Shown: one piece after another, positions 23,996 to 38,510 of the stretch
Position numbering within the stretch: position 1 is the first letter of the stretch
How the letters are laid out: every line of letters begins with the position of its first letter
NCBI GenBank assembly: GCA_030549335.1
Contig: JAUKPH010000026.1
Location: forward strand, 2,418,001-2,482,000
DNA from: Pontederia crassipes
Lineage: Eukaryota; Streptophyta; Magnoliopsida; Commelinales; Pontederiaceae
Direction of reading: 5' to 3'
Length of the DNA stretch: 64,000 nucleotides
Notes under the pieces: generated by a model
Told to the model about the DNA's origin: nothing
The model's database searches: none
The model's input: the letters and a program-made list of their open reading frames with translations, nothing else
Translations under genes and position numbers: made by a program

Positions 23996-24335
23996 ACTCC
24001 GAAATCCCTATTATGATTCCAGAAATGAGGTCGATCTGGGCGGTGACCCGCTCCGGCCACTTCTCCACCATTGCGTCTGCATGATGTCGGCGTTGGTGCG
24101 GAACTCGTGGAGACAGAGGAACCATGACTTTCCAATGAAAGGATCCACCATTGGTGTCGATGGCGCCATCGACGATGAAGGCGCTCTCCTCGTCGAGGCT
24201 TCCCATCGCGTCAGAGGCGACGAAGGAAATGACTCCATCCGGGCTCGTCGATATGCTTCCAGAGAAATCACTGATGAAAAAGGGGAAATAAGGTGATGCG
24301 AGTTACAAGAGAGTTCAGGTGGGAAACGAGAACTC
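23996..24335 (-). pseudogene. Duplicated unknown gene unit, copy 2
   Basis: Tandem partner of copy 1 at an offset of about 350 bp. It keeps the uninterrupted junction that the solo LTR splits in copy 1. Minus-strand frames of 71 and 108 codons are open but unrecognised. Differences between copies include indels that change frame, so at least one copy is not coding. Confidence 0.5.
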
Positions 24336-25150
24336 ACAAATTTCTAGCTTCGGCCGAGAACAATTGTGAATTTTAGCCTTTGATTAGAACTTGTGGGACC
24401 CACCTAAACTTCAGTTGTTTTTTTACTGAATAGTTCCAATCCAAACACTGCTTAAAGAGTTCACTAGTCACATGTTGAAAGTCGATTCATCATCAAGCTC
24501 AATTAATCTGATTAGATCGTCCCACGTTGCGTACTTAAAATGTTAAAGAGTGCACTATTCACATTAGAGGCCGGACCACTATTGAGTCCATCTAGTCCGA
24601 TTAGATCGCCTCATGTCGAAATTATCGACAAGAATTTTCTCTTATTCATAGTTAGTTTGTATGGAATCTTTCTTTTTATCTTGATTTCGAATTAAATCTA
24701 CGTAAATTCTTTTGTGTTGAGCTTCTAGAGGCATAAAATAATAGCCAACATGGAATATTAGTAAATGCTCATCACCAAGTAACAGTTTCAAGTTGTTCTA
24801 ATGTCATCAATGTCTTTTATCTTTTTTCTAAAATTTTTAGAAGCTTTGTTCACTTCCTCACAGAACGTTGCTAAATGATTACTCACAAGTCACAAAACTA
24901 TCTTTCTCTCTCCATTAATTAATTAATTATATGCACTTAAACTTCCTTCTATTTTAAACGGATACCTCTGCATGCCGATTAATTATATGCACCCCTCGCA
25001 TAACATTTTGAAACTGGCCATTAAAATCTCATAAATCTTCTTATTTTTTTGGTGTACAAGACATAACGACAGTTGTTTTCTCAAACAAGAGTTTAAAAGC
25101 ACGCCAGCCAACTGCCCTCTGCTCGCCTGCTCCCCGGCCGTCGAGCCCCC
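24336..25150. other. Intergenic, one weak internal duplication
   Basis: No gene supported. A roughly 100-bp stretch at 24450-24530 (AAAGAGTTCACTAGTCACAT ...) recurs in a diverged form at 24545-24615, giving a weak tandem duplication. The rest is AT-rich. Confidence 0.5.
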
Positions 25151-25152
25151 TG

Positions 25153-25478
25153 TCCAACCAAGGACATCGCTCTCCATCAGTCCTGCCTCCTGCTGCACAC
25201 CCTTGGTGACCTCCACGAGCCCGTCCTTCGCTAGACCCGAGCGCGCCGGAATCCACCCCCGGCCGTCATGTCTGACATGTTCCTCGACAAGACCAGATGC
25301 TTCGCCGACGATCTCAGTGTCCGGCCCTACCAAAGACCTCGCTCTCCATCAGTCTGCCTCCTGTTGCACGCCCTCGGTGACTTCCACGAGCCCCTCATTC
25401 ACCGAATCCACCCGCGGCCGTCATGTCCGACATGTTGGACTAGACGCTTCGCCGACGATCTCAGCGTCCCTCAGATCA
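25153..25478. repeat. GC-rich tandem duplication of about 175 bp
   Basis: The segment 25153-25320 is repeated in order at 25328-25478: both carry CTCGCTCTCCATCAGT, GACTTCCACGAGCCC (or close variants), CGGCCGTCATGTC.GACATGTT and GCTTCGCCGACGATCTCAG. Copy 2 has short deletions. Frames in both directions are open but unrecognised. Confidence 0.8.
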
Positions 25479-25499
25479 TCTTCAACCTTCTAGCGTCAC

Positions 25500-26038
25500 G
25501 GCCATCGCGGTCATGAACGCCCTATGGCGTCGTGTCCCCTGGTAATCTACTCCCAATTACCTCCTGAACTTTCACTCCCCAGTCACATATTGCTACTGAT
25601 GATACTGATGGCAGAAGCTCGATCAGCAGGTGGGGACGCACTTGATGCATCTGATCAAGCACTTGGGATCCTTTTGCATGTTCATCAGGTCGCTGCATTC
25701 CTTGAAGCAGGACAGCTTCTTTGCAGCGCACTCTTACTTCCCGGGGATGAAGTTCGTGGCGTAGGCCCAAGCGTTGCTGTTGACAGGGTCGGCAAGGTGC
25801 CATGGTGTTCATCCGCTCCCTTTCCTTATTTTCTCGTTGGTCCAGTGCAAGTTTCCTATTGAAAATAATAGCATACCGATATTATTTATTATTTTTATCG
25901 TGAAAAATAGATATGTCAAAATATCACTAATTGGCCTTCACCATGGCACCAACCGGATGGCCAACGACGCACTGCCTTTGTCAAGTATTGGAGTGGACGT
26001 GCCGCTCAACGTGTTCATGTCCAAGTATGGCTTGAGCG
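25500..26038 (-). other. Possible Cys-rich gene remnant
   Basis: On the minus strand, upstream of a stop at about 25637, one frame reads ECAAKKLSCFKECSDL followed by K-C-L-I-R-C-I-K-C-V-P-T-C, seven regularly spaced cysteines in under 40 residues. An in-frame TAA lies just before it, and further upstream the same frame is open for about 20 residues. It looks like the end of a Cys-rich protein but I cannot name it. The second copia copy starts right after this block. Confidence 0.3.
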
Positions 26039-26283
26039 TGTTACGAAAAGAAGGAGAGAGGGATCGCACGAAACACAGAAGAATGCAAAGAAGAAAAATG
26101 GCGGCGGCTCTTTGTTATGGAATAACGATGATTACAAGGATGGGTCTCTGTCTAGACCCCTAGGAAGTTTATATAGGCACTCCCTTTGACAGATGATAGG
26201 AATTACATACGGACCGGGACTCTGTTGAAGCGCCTGACTATGTAGGGGGACCAACTGAGTTCATATTCAAGGCATTATTAACA
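26039..26283 (-). repeat. Copia LTR, shortened (3' LTR)
   Basis: 245 bp against 436 bp in the intact copy. The missing internal block runs from GGGACTC to GTTGAAGCG and removes the entire hairpin cluster. Confidence 0.9.
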
Positions 26284-26360
26284 AATCTCCACATTGACTT
26301 GAATCATCTTCAGAGCACACAAAATCATGCCACGCCGCCTCCAGCCCCACCTCGGGACTA

Positions 26361-29300
26361 TTACCAAGTATTGATGTTAAGCAAGTCCAAGCAGTGCTGG
26401 AACTTGCCATGAGGAACAGATTTGGTGAACATATTAGCTGGATTGTCTTCTATGCCAATCTTCTTCACCTTGATCCTCTTCTCAGTGCGGATGAAGTGAT
26501 ATCTGACATCAATGTGTTTGGTTCTTTCATGATGTACTTGATCCTTAGCTAAACATATTGCACTCTGACTGTCACAGTGCACTATAGCCTGCTCCTGATG
26601 TAATTCAAGATCTCCAACTAAGCCTTTTAACCAGATGTCTTCCTTGGCAACTTCTGTCAGTGCCATGTATTCAGCTTCTATGGTGGACAATATAATTGAT
26701 AGCTGAAGTGTGGCCTTCCAACTAATAATTGAACTGTCCAAAGTGAAGACATAGCCTGTCATAGATCGTCTTCCATCAACATGTCCAGCATAGTCTGAAT
26801 TTGAGTACCCTACAACCAAACACTCTTTATCACTTCTGTAGATGAGGCCAATAACAAATGTTCCTCTCAGATATCAAAAAATTCGCTTCAGTGCTTGCCA
26901 GTGCTCCTTTCCTGGATCGCTTATGAATGTGCTAACAACACTGACTGCATGAGCAATGTCCGATCTTGTGCAAATCATGGCATACATCAGACTTCCAACT
27001 GCACTAGCATATGGAACCCGAGACATGTACTCCTTCTCTGCTTCTGATTTTGGTGCGAAGGCAACAGAAAGATGAACATTTGTAGCTGATGGAGTATTCA
27101 AAGGCTTCGCTCCTGACATTTCAAATCTGGATAAATTCTTATCAATATAACTTTTCTGAGATAAGAAGTGTTTATCCTGTGCGCGATCCCTTAGAATTTC
27201 CATCCCCAGAATCTTCTGTGCTGCACCAAGATCCTTCATGTCGCATTCTGCACTGAAGAGATTCTTCAGATTCTGAATGTCTGTCATGTCTCTGGCAGCA
27301 ATAAGCATATCATCGACATACAAGAGCAGATAGATGGGGGAGTCGTCCTTCACCTTCTTATGGTATACAGAGCGATCATAGGGACTTCAACCGAATCCCT
27401 TACTGATCGTGAAGCTGTCAAACCTCTTGTACCATTATCTGGGAGACTACTTCAAGCCATACAGAGATTTTTTCGTACTACAAACTTGATTCTCCTTTCC
27501 TGGAATGGAGAATCCCTCTGGTTGGCTCATAAGAATATCTTCTTCAAGTTCTCCATGGAGGAAAGCAGTCTTCACATCTAGTTGCTCGAGCTCTAGATTC
27601 TGTTGTGCTACAAGAGCAAGTAACACCCTGATAGAAGTATGTCTGACAACAGGTGAGAATATCTCATTGTAGTCTACACCTTCTTTCTGACTATAACCTT
27701 TAGCAACCAGTCGTGCTTTATATCTCGTGCCTTCAACTCCCGGAATTCCTGCTTTCTTCTTGAAGATCCATTTACAGCCAACAGTCTTCCTGCCTTTAGG
27801 CAACTTGACCAGCTCCCACGTCTGATTCTTGTGAAGAGATTCCATCTCCTCACCCATAGCAGCGATCCACTGTTCAGATTCGGCACATGTGATGGCATTC
27901 TTATAAGAGAACGGCTCTAGGGACTCCACATCTTCAGCTACCTGCAGTGCATAAGTAACCATGTCCTCGAAACCATATCACTTAGGAGGACCCTCTTTCC
28001 TGCGAAGACGTCTAGCAGCAATTGACTCGTGTTCAGGTTGCTCATCAGATTCTTCATCTTCTGGTTCTGCTTCTTGATGTGATCCTTCAGCATCATCCTC
28101 AGTTGGAGTGATTTCAACCTCCACCTGTTTACTGAAACTCTCTTCAGCCACCACCTTCAACTGAAGCATTGATGCTTCATCAAATGTCACGCTTCTGCTG
28201 TGGATGACTTTGTACTCTGAAGAAGACCAGATTCTGTAGCCCTTCACTCCTGCACCATATCCCATGAACACCCCTTCTTTGACCCTTGGCTCCAACTTTC
28301 CTACACTGACGTGATAGTATGCTGGACAACCAAAAATTTTCAGACAAGTATAATTAGCAGGATTTCCTGACCATACCTCAGTTGGAGTCTTGAGATCAAT
28401 CGCAGTCGCCGGACTTCGATTCACCAAGTAGTAAGCCGTGTTAACGGCTTTAGCCTAGAACATCCTATTCAGACCAGCGTTAGAGAGCATGCACATTGCC
28501 CTCTCCAAAAGTGTCATGTTCATTCGTTCTGCAACTCCATTCTGCTGTGGAGTATCTCTGACTGTGCGATGCTTGGCAATGCCTTCATCTTTGCAGAACT
28601 GGTCGAATTCAGCAGAACAGAACTCCAAATCATTGTCAGTGCGAAGACGCTTCACTTTCTTCGACGTCTGATTTTCCACCAGAACCTTCCACTGCTTGAA
28701 TGTCTTGAAGGACTCACTCTTGTGTTTCATCATGGATACACAAGTCATCCTCAAGTAGTCATCAATCACAGATAAGAAGTACCTCGCACCTCCTAATGAT
28801 GGAACACAAGAGGGACCCCAACAATCAGCGTGGATGTAGTCAAGTGTCGCCTTCATCCTGTGCACTGCTTTGCCAAACTGAGATCTTCGTTATTTGCCAA
28901 ACACACAGTGCTTGCAGAAGTTGATTTCAGATATCTTCTTGTCTCCTAGAATACCTCGCTTGCTAAGGATATTCATCCTGTTCTGACTCATATGCCCAAG
29001 CTGCATGTGCCACAGCCTGGACCTATCTGATTCGGATGAACTAGCCACTACAGCAACGTCAAAGACTGTCTTGCCTTGCAATATAACTGATCAAGATGTT
29101 CCTTCAGAGGGGTACCTTCTTGCATGCGGAGAGAGAACAGACGTTGCTTCAACAGCAACTTGTTAGTGAGAGACTTCGTCATATACAGACTCTCGAGTCT
29201 CAACCACAGACCGACCGCCTTTTCTTCATCTGCGACCTCGATTATCACCTCATCCGCCAGACACAATAAAATCATCGAGTGCGCCTTCTCCTCCTGCGCC

Positions 29301-29493
29301 GCCAAAGTTGTGAGGTCGATCTTCTTTTCTTTGCCCTTCGAATCTTCCTCCTTTGGTTTGTTCTTCGACACGTTTGAGAGCGGCGCCCAAATTCCTTATT
29401 GCTTCAGAAGTGCCCGCATCTTGATCTGCCACAACCAGAAACTGTTCCTGCCATTGAACTTCTCCACACTCACGTTGTGCGACGCCATCTTCC
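26361..29493 (-). pseudogene. Copia gag-pol remnant of the second copy
   Basis: Gag N-terminal part at 29095-29493, integrase at 28400-29080 (HHCC finger, RTDNDLEF, QQNGVAERMN), RT at 26874-27962 (LYVDDML kept) and RNase H at 26361-26819. Near 29083-29093 the sequence jumps from gag (LKEHLDQL) straight to the pre-integrase region, a deletion of several hundred bases relative to the first copy. Multiple stops and frameshifts follow. Confidence 0.9.
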
Positions 29494-29523
29494 TACTGAT
29501 CGAGAATCGTTGACAAATCTTAA

Positions 29524-29536
29524 GGCTCTGATACCA
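29524..29536 (-). other. Primer-binding site of the second copia copy
   Basis: TGGTATCAGAGCC on the minus strand, identical to that of the first copy and three bases from the LTR. Confidence 0.88.
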
Positions 29537-29539
29537 GTT

Positions 29540-29846
29540 TGTTACGAAAAGAGGGAGAGAGGGATCGCACGAAACACAGAAGAACGCGAAGAGGAAAAAT
29601 TGCGCGGCTCTTTGTTATGGAATAATGATGATTACAAGGATGGGTCTCTGTCTAGACCCCTAGGAAGTTTATATAGGCACTCTCTTTGACAAATGATAGG
29701 AATTACATACGGAATGGGATCGACTCAGCCCTTGCAACCCCCGCAGACTCGCTGACCGAGCAGCGAGACTCCCGTAGGAGAATTCTGCTAAAGCGCCTGA
29801 CTATGTAGGTGGACCAACTGTGTTCAGATTCAAGGTATTATTATCA
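29540..29846 (-). repeat. Copia LTR, shortened (5' LTR)
   Basis: 307 bp, ending TTATCA instead of TTAACA. It lacks the first part of the hairpin cluster but retains the CTCGCTG/CAGCGAG hairpin near 29751-29770. Confidence 0.9.
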
Positions 29847-30072
29847 TAGCGTAGAGGAGATGATAGCATCTTGGGTTAGTGTCACTTGTATGCATTCTTT
29901 TTCTATCCGTTTCAATATTATATAGTCGCTAATCAGAGAGGCAGACACAAAGTTATAGAACATAGTTACATATATATATATATACCATTTCTACTACAGT
30001 TTTTTCTCTTTTCTTTTGGTTCGCATCTACTGGGGTTCCCCAGTGATTGGCCTTGTGAACTATGTTTTTGTT
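29847..30072. other. Spacer between copia LTR and plastid-like DNA
   Basis: No gene visible. It includes a short (TA)n tract near 29970-29983. Confidence 0.4.
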
Positions 30073-30121
30073 GGGGATAAAGGATTTGCAGTCCCCCGCC
30101 TTACCACTTGGCCATGTCGCC
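30073..30121 (-). pseudogene. trnC: 5' portion of organellar trnC-GCA
   Basis: On the minus strand from 30121: acceptor strand GGCGACA, D-arm TGGCCAAGTGGTAAGGC, and an anticodon arm with loop CTGCAAA (anticodon GCA, Cys), followed by CTTTATCCCC. After that the T-arm and 3' acceptor strand of trnC-GCA are missing and the sequence is unrelated. It is therefore a truncated plastid-type tRNA gene, not a working one. Confidence 0.75.
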
Positions 30122-32450
<2,329 letters not shown>

Positions 32451-32899
32451 ATGGCCGCCTCTCCTAGTCTTTCTTCGCCCCTCTCGCGCCGCTCCCTTCT
32501 CCCGCTTGTGGCCTCCACCGCCGGCGACCTCTCGTCTTCCTCTTCCCCTTCGAAGCCCAATGCCAACGCTGATCGAGTCCGCCTCACATCCTCCGGCTTG
32601 TCATCCCTCGAGGTCGTCGGCGTCCACCGCGTTTTGCTCTCCAAGTTCGAGAGCCTCTAGCACCCCTATGAGCCCTTCCCCTTCCTCGGATGGAACTGTC
32701 ATGTCGAGACCATCTTCGCCACTTTCTTTCGATCCCTCCCCGCCATTCCCCTCCGTCACGAATGCCTGAGGACAAAGGACGACGGTGCCGTTGCGCTCAA
32801 TTGGGTCATCGGAGACGAGCGGAGGATTCCGCTCGAATATTCCCCCGTCCTCATTCTTCTGGTTAGGGTCTTTATACGTGTTGCTCATTCCATCCTCAT
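32451..32899 (+). pseudogene. EMB8-like alpha/beta-hydrolase, first exon only
   Basis: From the ATG at 32451 (MAASPSLSSPLSRR) one frame runs through a Ser-rich N-terminus that may be a plastid transit peptide. It continues into the segment typical of plant EMB8-like (YheT-type) hydrolases: HPYEPFPFLGWNCHVETIFA, then FFRSLP, RHECLRTKDDGAVALNW and PVLILL. An in-frame TAG at 32658-32660 sits just before HPYEPF. The catalytic GxSxG serine, Asp and His of the family lie further on and are absent. The frame runs directly into a gypsy LTR at 32900, and I found no later exon of this gene in the window. Confidence 0.8.
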
Positions 32900-35187
32900 T
32901 GTAACGCCCCCAAAATTCGCCCTCCCGCCACGCTGTCAGTCAGACCGACCAAGGGAGCGCTACCACTGCCTATGACTACTTAACTTTGACTGGTCAACAA
33001 ATGACCCATGTGGCAATAGAAATGATAGGGAAATAATAGTGATATAAAAATGCGAAAGAGATATCATTGTGAATCAACAAATGTCACATGACATGAGATA
33101 ATTCAAAAGAAATAAGGAAATAATGATAGTTCAAATAGTTCTGAGAATATCAACGAAAACAAGGCTAAAAAAAAGAAATTCAAGTGTTTCATATTTACAA
33201 CATCAGATAATTCAAATGCAGAATAAAATGGCGGAAAGTTGTGGTCGTTGCAAGTCACGTGCTGCCATCCTGGAGCTCTGCATTATCCACATCTTCCCTA
33301 AGTAGGGTTCTCACCTGTAGAATCCCAAAGCAGGGGCATGGAATGCCCGTGAGCTAACGCCCAATACTCATAGAGTCATAGACGATGAAATGATAATCAA
33401 TAATCAATTACTTTACTCTTTACTTTAACAATGCTTTAAACAATACTATGCTATGTGATCCATTACCATTCTCTATTATCCATTACTTTGTTATGTTGTC
33501 CATTATCATGCTTTGTTATTCATTACCATGCTATATTGTCCATTACCATGCTCTGTTATACTCTGTGTGGAACTACGTATTTTACATTACTACAAGATCC
33601 TTGATGTTTGTTATCCTGTGCGAGCTCGACTTTAATTAATTGGGAAGCTAGAGGTGTCTCTGCGCTGAATGTTGTCAAGGTGCCGATAAAAGGGAAGGTG
33701 TACGCTCAGGCACAACTTTTTCAGAATATAGGTGGGAGAGGACCTGCATTCCAGGAACAGTAGTCGTTACGGACCTGTAGGTTCACTGTCTCCTCAGCTA
33801 AACTACCTGTCCATCTGGCATAACGATGTAATTCATATATGCCCCCGTGGGGGAAGAGTGCGTTCACTGCATCACTCTTATTCGGAGCACAAGTGAGAGA
33901 GGGCCTATAGTCCAAGAGCAGTGGTAGTCAAACTAGTAGGTACATTGTCTCCTCAGTGCAGCTATCTGCCCCTCCACTGTACAATGCCTTGACCTTTACC
34001 ACGAACAACACATAGCTATCCCATTCATTGTCCTTTGCTTTAGTTACCTTCTTTACAAATGTGAGGTTTGAACTCATGATTTAGAGAAGGGGTAAATTCT
34101 GCGGACGAAGGGTCCGTTACTTGTTTACCATAGTGAACGTGGCCAACAGTGGCCAGTCGAAGGTTGAGTATTGATTACAATTGCTATGGCCCCTCAAGGG
34201 CATTTTAGTCATTTCACTTTGAGGTTCATAATTCTCTTCTCTCTGGACCGATCGACCATCTCAATAGATCGATCGACCGATGTGGACGAGTCGGTCGACC
34301 GCTCGAGGAGTCGGTCGATCGATACTACTCTCGGCCGAGCGATTCCTCTTGATGGACCGGTCGACTGTTCGATATGAATCGGTCGGCCGGTCGTTGTCGC
34401 AGGATCGGTCGACCATTCTGAAATCGGTCGACCGATCTGATGCGATCAGGCTCGGTGGCTTCTTGCAGGGTTGATCGCTCGATTCCTTGGGGTCGGTCGA
34501 CTGGCCTTGATTCATGACATGACATGACAAAGATCGGTCGATCGATTCTTTGCGCAGAACAGAGTCGCCGATTGGAAATTCCATTTTCGATCGACCTCCG
34601 ATCGTCCGATCACAATATTCATAATACGAAAAATATTTCTAATCATCTCTAGGCCATAATGGAATCGAAATTCACTGCAGTTGATCTACATTTCTTCGTC
34701 TAGGGAATTTTTACGTCTATGGTACCTTTTCCGATTGAATTCCCGGTCGCTGCGGTCGCTGTCGTCGTTCCAATGGGTCGTCGGACGTTCTTGGTCGGTG
34801 AGGAGCGCGCGCCTGGCCCTCACGAAGGTGTCAAGGTCAGTTGGATCGTCCGGGTCGTCTTGTTCGTGCTCGTGTGGTTCGCCGAGTCGTCCTGTCGGTT
34901 CGCCGGTCGCTCGATGGGTGCAATTCACCGGAGATGGGGAATAGGGAGAGAGAGGATCTCGAGGGGAGTGGAAAAACATACGAGGGGAGTTCATTCTACT
35001 CCCCTTATACCCCTTCCCCCTCTCTCTGTAGAGAGAGTCGTGGGGGAGTGGGGGTTGAGGGAAAGAGGGGAGAGAGAATCGGTCGGATGATCCATTCTCT
35101 CGTCCGATATTTTATTTTTATTTCAAATTTAGCAAATTAAGTTTTAAATTTCAAATAAAGGGAGAGAGAATTAGGCCGGGTATTACA
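32900..35187 (-). repeat. 3' LTR of the truncated gypsy element (type A)
   Basis: 2,288 bp. On the minus strand it starts TGTAATACCCGGCC and ends GGGGGCGTTACA. It contains a palindrome array (34246-34620) and ATG/TTA-rich repeats near 33410-33560. Confidence 0.9.
34246..34620. repeat. Array of CGGTCGACCG-type palindromes (second LTR of type A)
   Basis: Over ten variants (GATCGATCGACCGAT, CGGTCGACCG, CGGTCGATCGAT, CGGTCGGCCGG, ATCGGTCGACCGAT and others) at 20-45-bp spacing. It occupies the same relative place as the array at 14637-15030. Confidence 0.85.
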
Positions 35188-35200
35188 TTACTACCCTCTT
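35188..35200 (-). other. Polypurine tract of the truncated gypsy element
   Basis: AAGAGGGTAGTAA on the minus strand, immediately next to the LTR start TGTAATAC. Confidence 0.85.
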
Positions 35201-35287
35201 AAAATGAAATTCGTCATCGAATTTAGATGAAAGTCAATGCTTACCGAATAGTCTGGGGAATTTCTCTCGCATTTCTGACTCTAATTC

Positions 35288-38200
35288 TCACGTGGCCTCT
35301 TTGCCTTGATAGTGCTTCCACGCCACCATGACCAACGTCACTGTCTTCTTTCCTTTTTTGACCTCCTGGTACTCTAATATCTCTGTGGGCTGCTCCTCGT
35401 ACGTTAAATCTTCCTTGAGGTTCGGCTCATCAATTTGGATGACGTTGGCGTACTCATGTTTGTATTTTCGAAGCAGCAAGGCGTGGAAGACGTTATGAAC
35501 TCTGGCGTATGCCGGGGGTAACGCCAACTTGCATGCAAAATCATCAACCATATCCAAAATCTCAAAGGGACCCACATACCTTGGGCTCAATTTCCCTTTC
35601 TTGCTAAACCTCATCACGCCCTTGGTTTGTGAGACTTTGAGTAAGACTTGTTCACCGGTCTTGAACGTGTGCTCTCGTCTTTTCTTATCGGCGTAGACCT
35701 TCTGCCGGTCTTGAGCAGACTTCAACCTTTTCTTTATGAGCTCAATTCGATCAGTGTATTCTTGTGTCTGCTTGCGAAGCTCAGTGCTCAGTACCTTTCT
35801 TTGGCCGACTTCTCCCCAACATGCCGGGGAACGACATGGTCTGCCGTACAGAGTTTCAAATGGGGACATCTCTATGCTTGCATGGTAACTGTTATTATAT
35901 GCAAACTCAATAAGAGGTAGATGGTTGTCCCAATTACCATGCCACTCCAAGGCACATGCTCGAAGCATGTCTTTCACTGTTTGGATAGTTCATTCTGATT
36001 GCCAATCCATCTGCGGGTGAAATGTCGTGCTATAACACAGCCTTGTGCCGAAAGCATTCTGTAAACTTTTCCAGAATCTGGCGGTGAGTCTTGGATCTCT
36101 ATCAGACACGATGATCGAGGGAATTTCATGGAGTCTGACTATTTCCTATACATACAGATCCATTAAGCTATCCAATGACTGCTTCACCTTGATGGGCAGG
36201 AAGTGGGCCGATTTGGTAAGTCGATCCACTACCACCCAAATAGCATCGTGTCCCTTCTGAGTTCGAGGGAGGCCTATGATGAAGTCCATGGTGATTTCCT
36301 CTCACTTCCACTGTGGTATCCCGAGGCTCTTTAGTGTACCCTGAGGCTTTTGGTGTTCTATCTTTACTTGTTGGCAGACTATACACCTAGACACGTATTC
36401 TACTATTTTCTTCTTCATATCTGGCCACCAAAAGCTTCGCTGCACGTCTTTGTACATCTTTGTACTTCTAAGATGGATTGCGAATTCAGACTTGTGGCAT
36501 TCATCCAAGACTTCCCTTCGTAGAGCTGAGTTGTTGGGTACCCATAACCGGTCATGGTACCAAATGCCACCATCTGATGAGACCTTGAAGTCGTTTCCTT
36601 CTAGACTCGTTTTGATCATAATGGTCTGGTAGTAGAATATGTCCAATAGTCAGAGTCTTCAACTTGCCCCGCGATGATCCGTCCAATAAGATCTGACTCG
36701 ATCCGCTGCATCATCATGAGCGAGCCATTAGGTGTTACCTATGGAGCCCACTTGAAGAGTTCCTCCATCATCTTATATTGTCGGAGGCGCATGAAGGCCA
36801 CTGAGCCTTCCCACTTCCGATTAAGAGCATCAGCTACTGAGTTCGCCTTCCCTAGGTGATAGCTGATGGCGAACTCGTAGTCCTTCAGGAATTCCATCCA
36901 TCGCCTCTAGCGCATGTTCATCTCTTTGAGTGAATACATATTTCAAGCTCTTGTGATCTATGTACACTGTGAACTATTCCCTATACAGATAGTGTCGCCA
37001 GAGCTTGAGGGCAAAAACTACAACTACTAGCTCAAGGTCATGAGTAGGGTAGTTGACCCCATGTTTCTTCAGTTGTCTTGATGCATAAGCTACCACCTTT
37101 CCATGTTGCATCAAAACACATCCCAATCCTGTGCCGCTGGCGTCACTGTAGATTACATACCCACCACTACCATATGGTAATGTGAGTATGGGTGCGGAAG
37201 TCAACCGCCTCTTCAGCTCCTGGAAGCTTTCTTCACACTTTGTGGACCAAATAAACTTTTCGCCCTTCCTAGTGAGCTTGATCAATGATAGTGCCAATCT
37301 GGAAAAATCTTTAATGAATCTTCTGTAATATCCTGCCAGACCGAGGAAACTTCTGATCTCTAAGACATTCTTCGACTGAGTCCAATTTGACACTGCCTCG
37401 ACTTTAGCTGGGTCCACTTATATTTCATCTTTGGAAATGATGTGCCCAAGGAATATCATTTGATCCATCCAAAATTCGCATTTGGAGAAATTTGCATACA
37501 ATTTCTTCGCTCGCAATGTTTCCAAAACAAACTTTAGATGTTCCTTGTGTTGCTCCACACTGGGTGAATAGATGAGAATATCATCCACAAAGACGATCAC
37601 AAACTTGTCGAGATGTTCGTTGAACGTCCAGTTCATCAGGTCCATAAATGCTACAGGAGCATTAGTTAATCCAAACGGCATGACAAAGAATTCGTAGTGT
37701 TCATATCGTGACCTGAAGGCCGTTTTCGAGATATCTTCCTCTGCTACCGTGAGCTGATGGTAGCCGCTCTGCAAATCAATTTTGGAGAACACTTTGACAT
37801 TGGCGAACTGATTGAACAAGTCGTCAATGCGAGGAAGGGGGTACTTGTTCTTTACTGTGACCTTGTTGAGCATCCGGTAATCTATGCATAGCCACATTGA
37901 TCTGTCCTTCTTCTTGATGAAAAGGACCTGAGCATCCCATGGTGAGACACTGGGCCTGATGAAGCCCTTATCTAGTAGCTCTTGAATCTGAGTCTTCAAC
38001 TCTTTCATCTCTACTGGGGCCATGCGGTACGGAGCCTTGGAAATTGGTGATGTGCTTGGTACTAGCTCAATGTGGAAGTCAATGTCTCTCTTCGGTGGTA
38101 GACCGTTGACATCCTCAATGAACACGTTCAGAAATTCCTTCACGACGTCTATGTCTTGAGGGGTTTTGGTAGGAGCTTCCACCTTTTTCACGCTTGCCAG

Positions 38201-38510
38201 AAATCCTTTGAAACCTTGCTTGAGCAGTTTTTGAGCCTTCATTGCTGACACTATGACTTTGGGTTCTTTCTGGTGTATACCTCTAACTGTGACTTTCTCT
38301 TTAATGTTTGCTCCTATCACCACTTTCTTTTGCTTGCACATGATGGTAGCGTCATGACGGGCTAGCCAATTCATGCTCAGTATGACATCATAATCCCTCA
38401 TGGGTATTATGATTAGGTTAGCAGGAAAATTCTTTTATCAATTTCTACTAATACCTCAGCTAAGTATCTAGTAGTCCGTAGTGTTCCTTGTGGGGTAAGA
38501 ATAGTCATGC
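35288..38510 (-). pseudogene. Gypsy pol remnant (protease end, RT, RNase H, integrase)
   Basis: Protease end near 38400-38500 ([10 protein letters not shown]). RT at 37418-38401 is well preserved: [31 protein letters not shown] and the catalytic VDDILIYS. RNase H follows at 36974-37417 ([17 protein letters not shown]). The integrase zinc finger is at 36302-36646 (H...H...CIVCQQ) and the C-terminal part at 35288-35977 (FAYNNSYHAS, YGRPCRSP, RYVGPFEI). Stops or frameshifts separate these blocks at about 37417, 36970-36650 and 36300-35980. Confidence 0.88.

Larger units (their letters stand above)
26039..29846 (-). mobile_element. Second copia copy, internally deleted
   Basis: Same family as 7238-12145, also on the minus strand. 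The LTRs (26039-26283 and 29540-29846) are shortened by different internal deletions. Flanks are GAGCG (26034-26038) and TAGCG (29847-29851), a target duplication with one mismatch. The coding region has lost the end of gag, the zinc knuckle and the protease, and carries many stops. It is older or more damaged than the first copy. Confidence 0.93.
32900..38510 (-). mobile_element. Tekay/Del-like gypsy element, 5'-truncated
   Basis: Minus-strand element with a complete 3' LTR (32900-35187), polypurine tract, integrase with a chromodomain-like end, RNase H, RT and the end of the protease. It stops at about 38510, so gag, most of the protease and the 5' LTR are missing. The LTR belongs to the same family as the solo LTR at 14112-16409. 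The domain order and the long LTR fit the Tekay/Del chromoviruses. Confidence 0.88.

Noticed and set aside
30073..30121. Functional tRNA-Cys
   Set aside because: The T-arm and 3' acceptor strand are missing.
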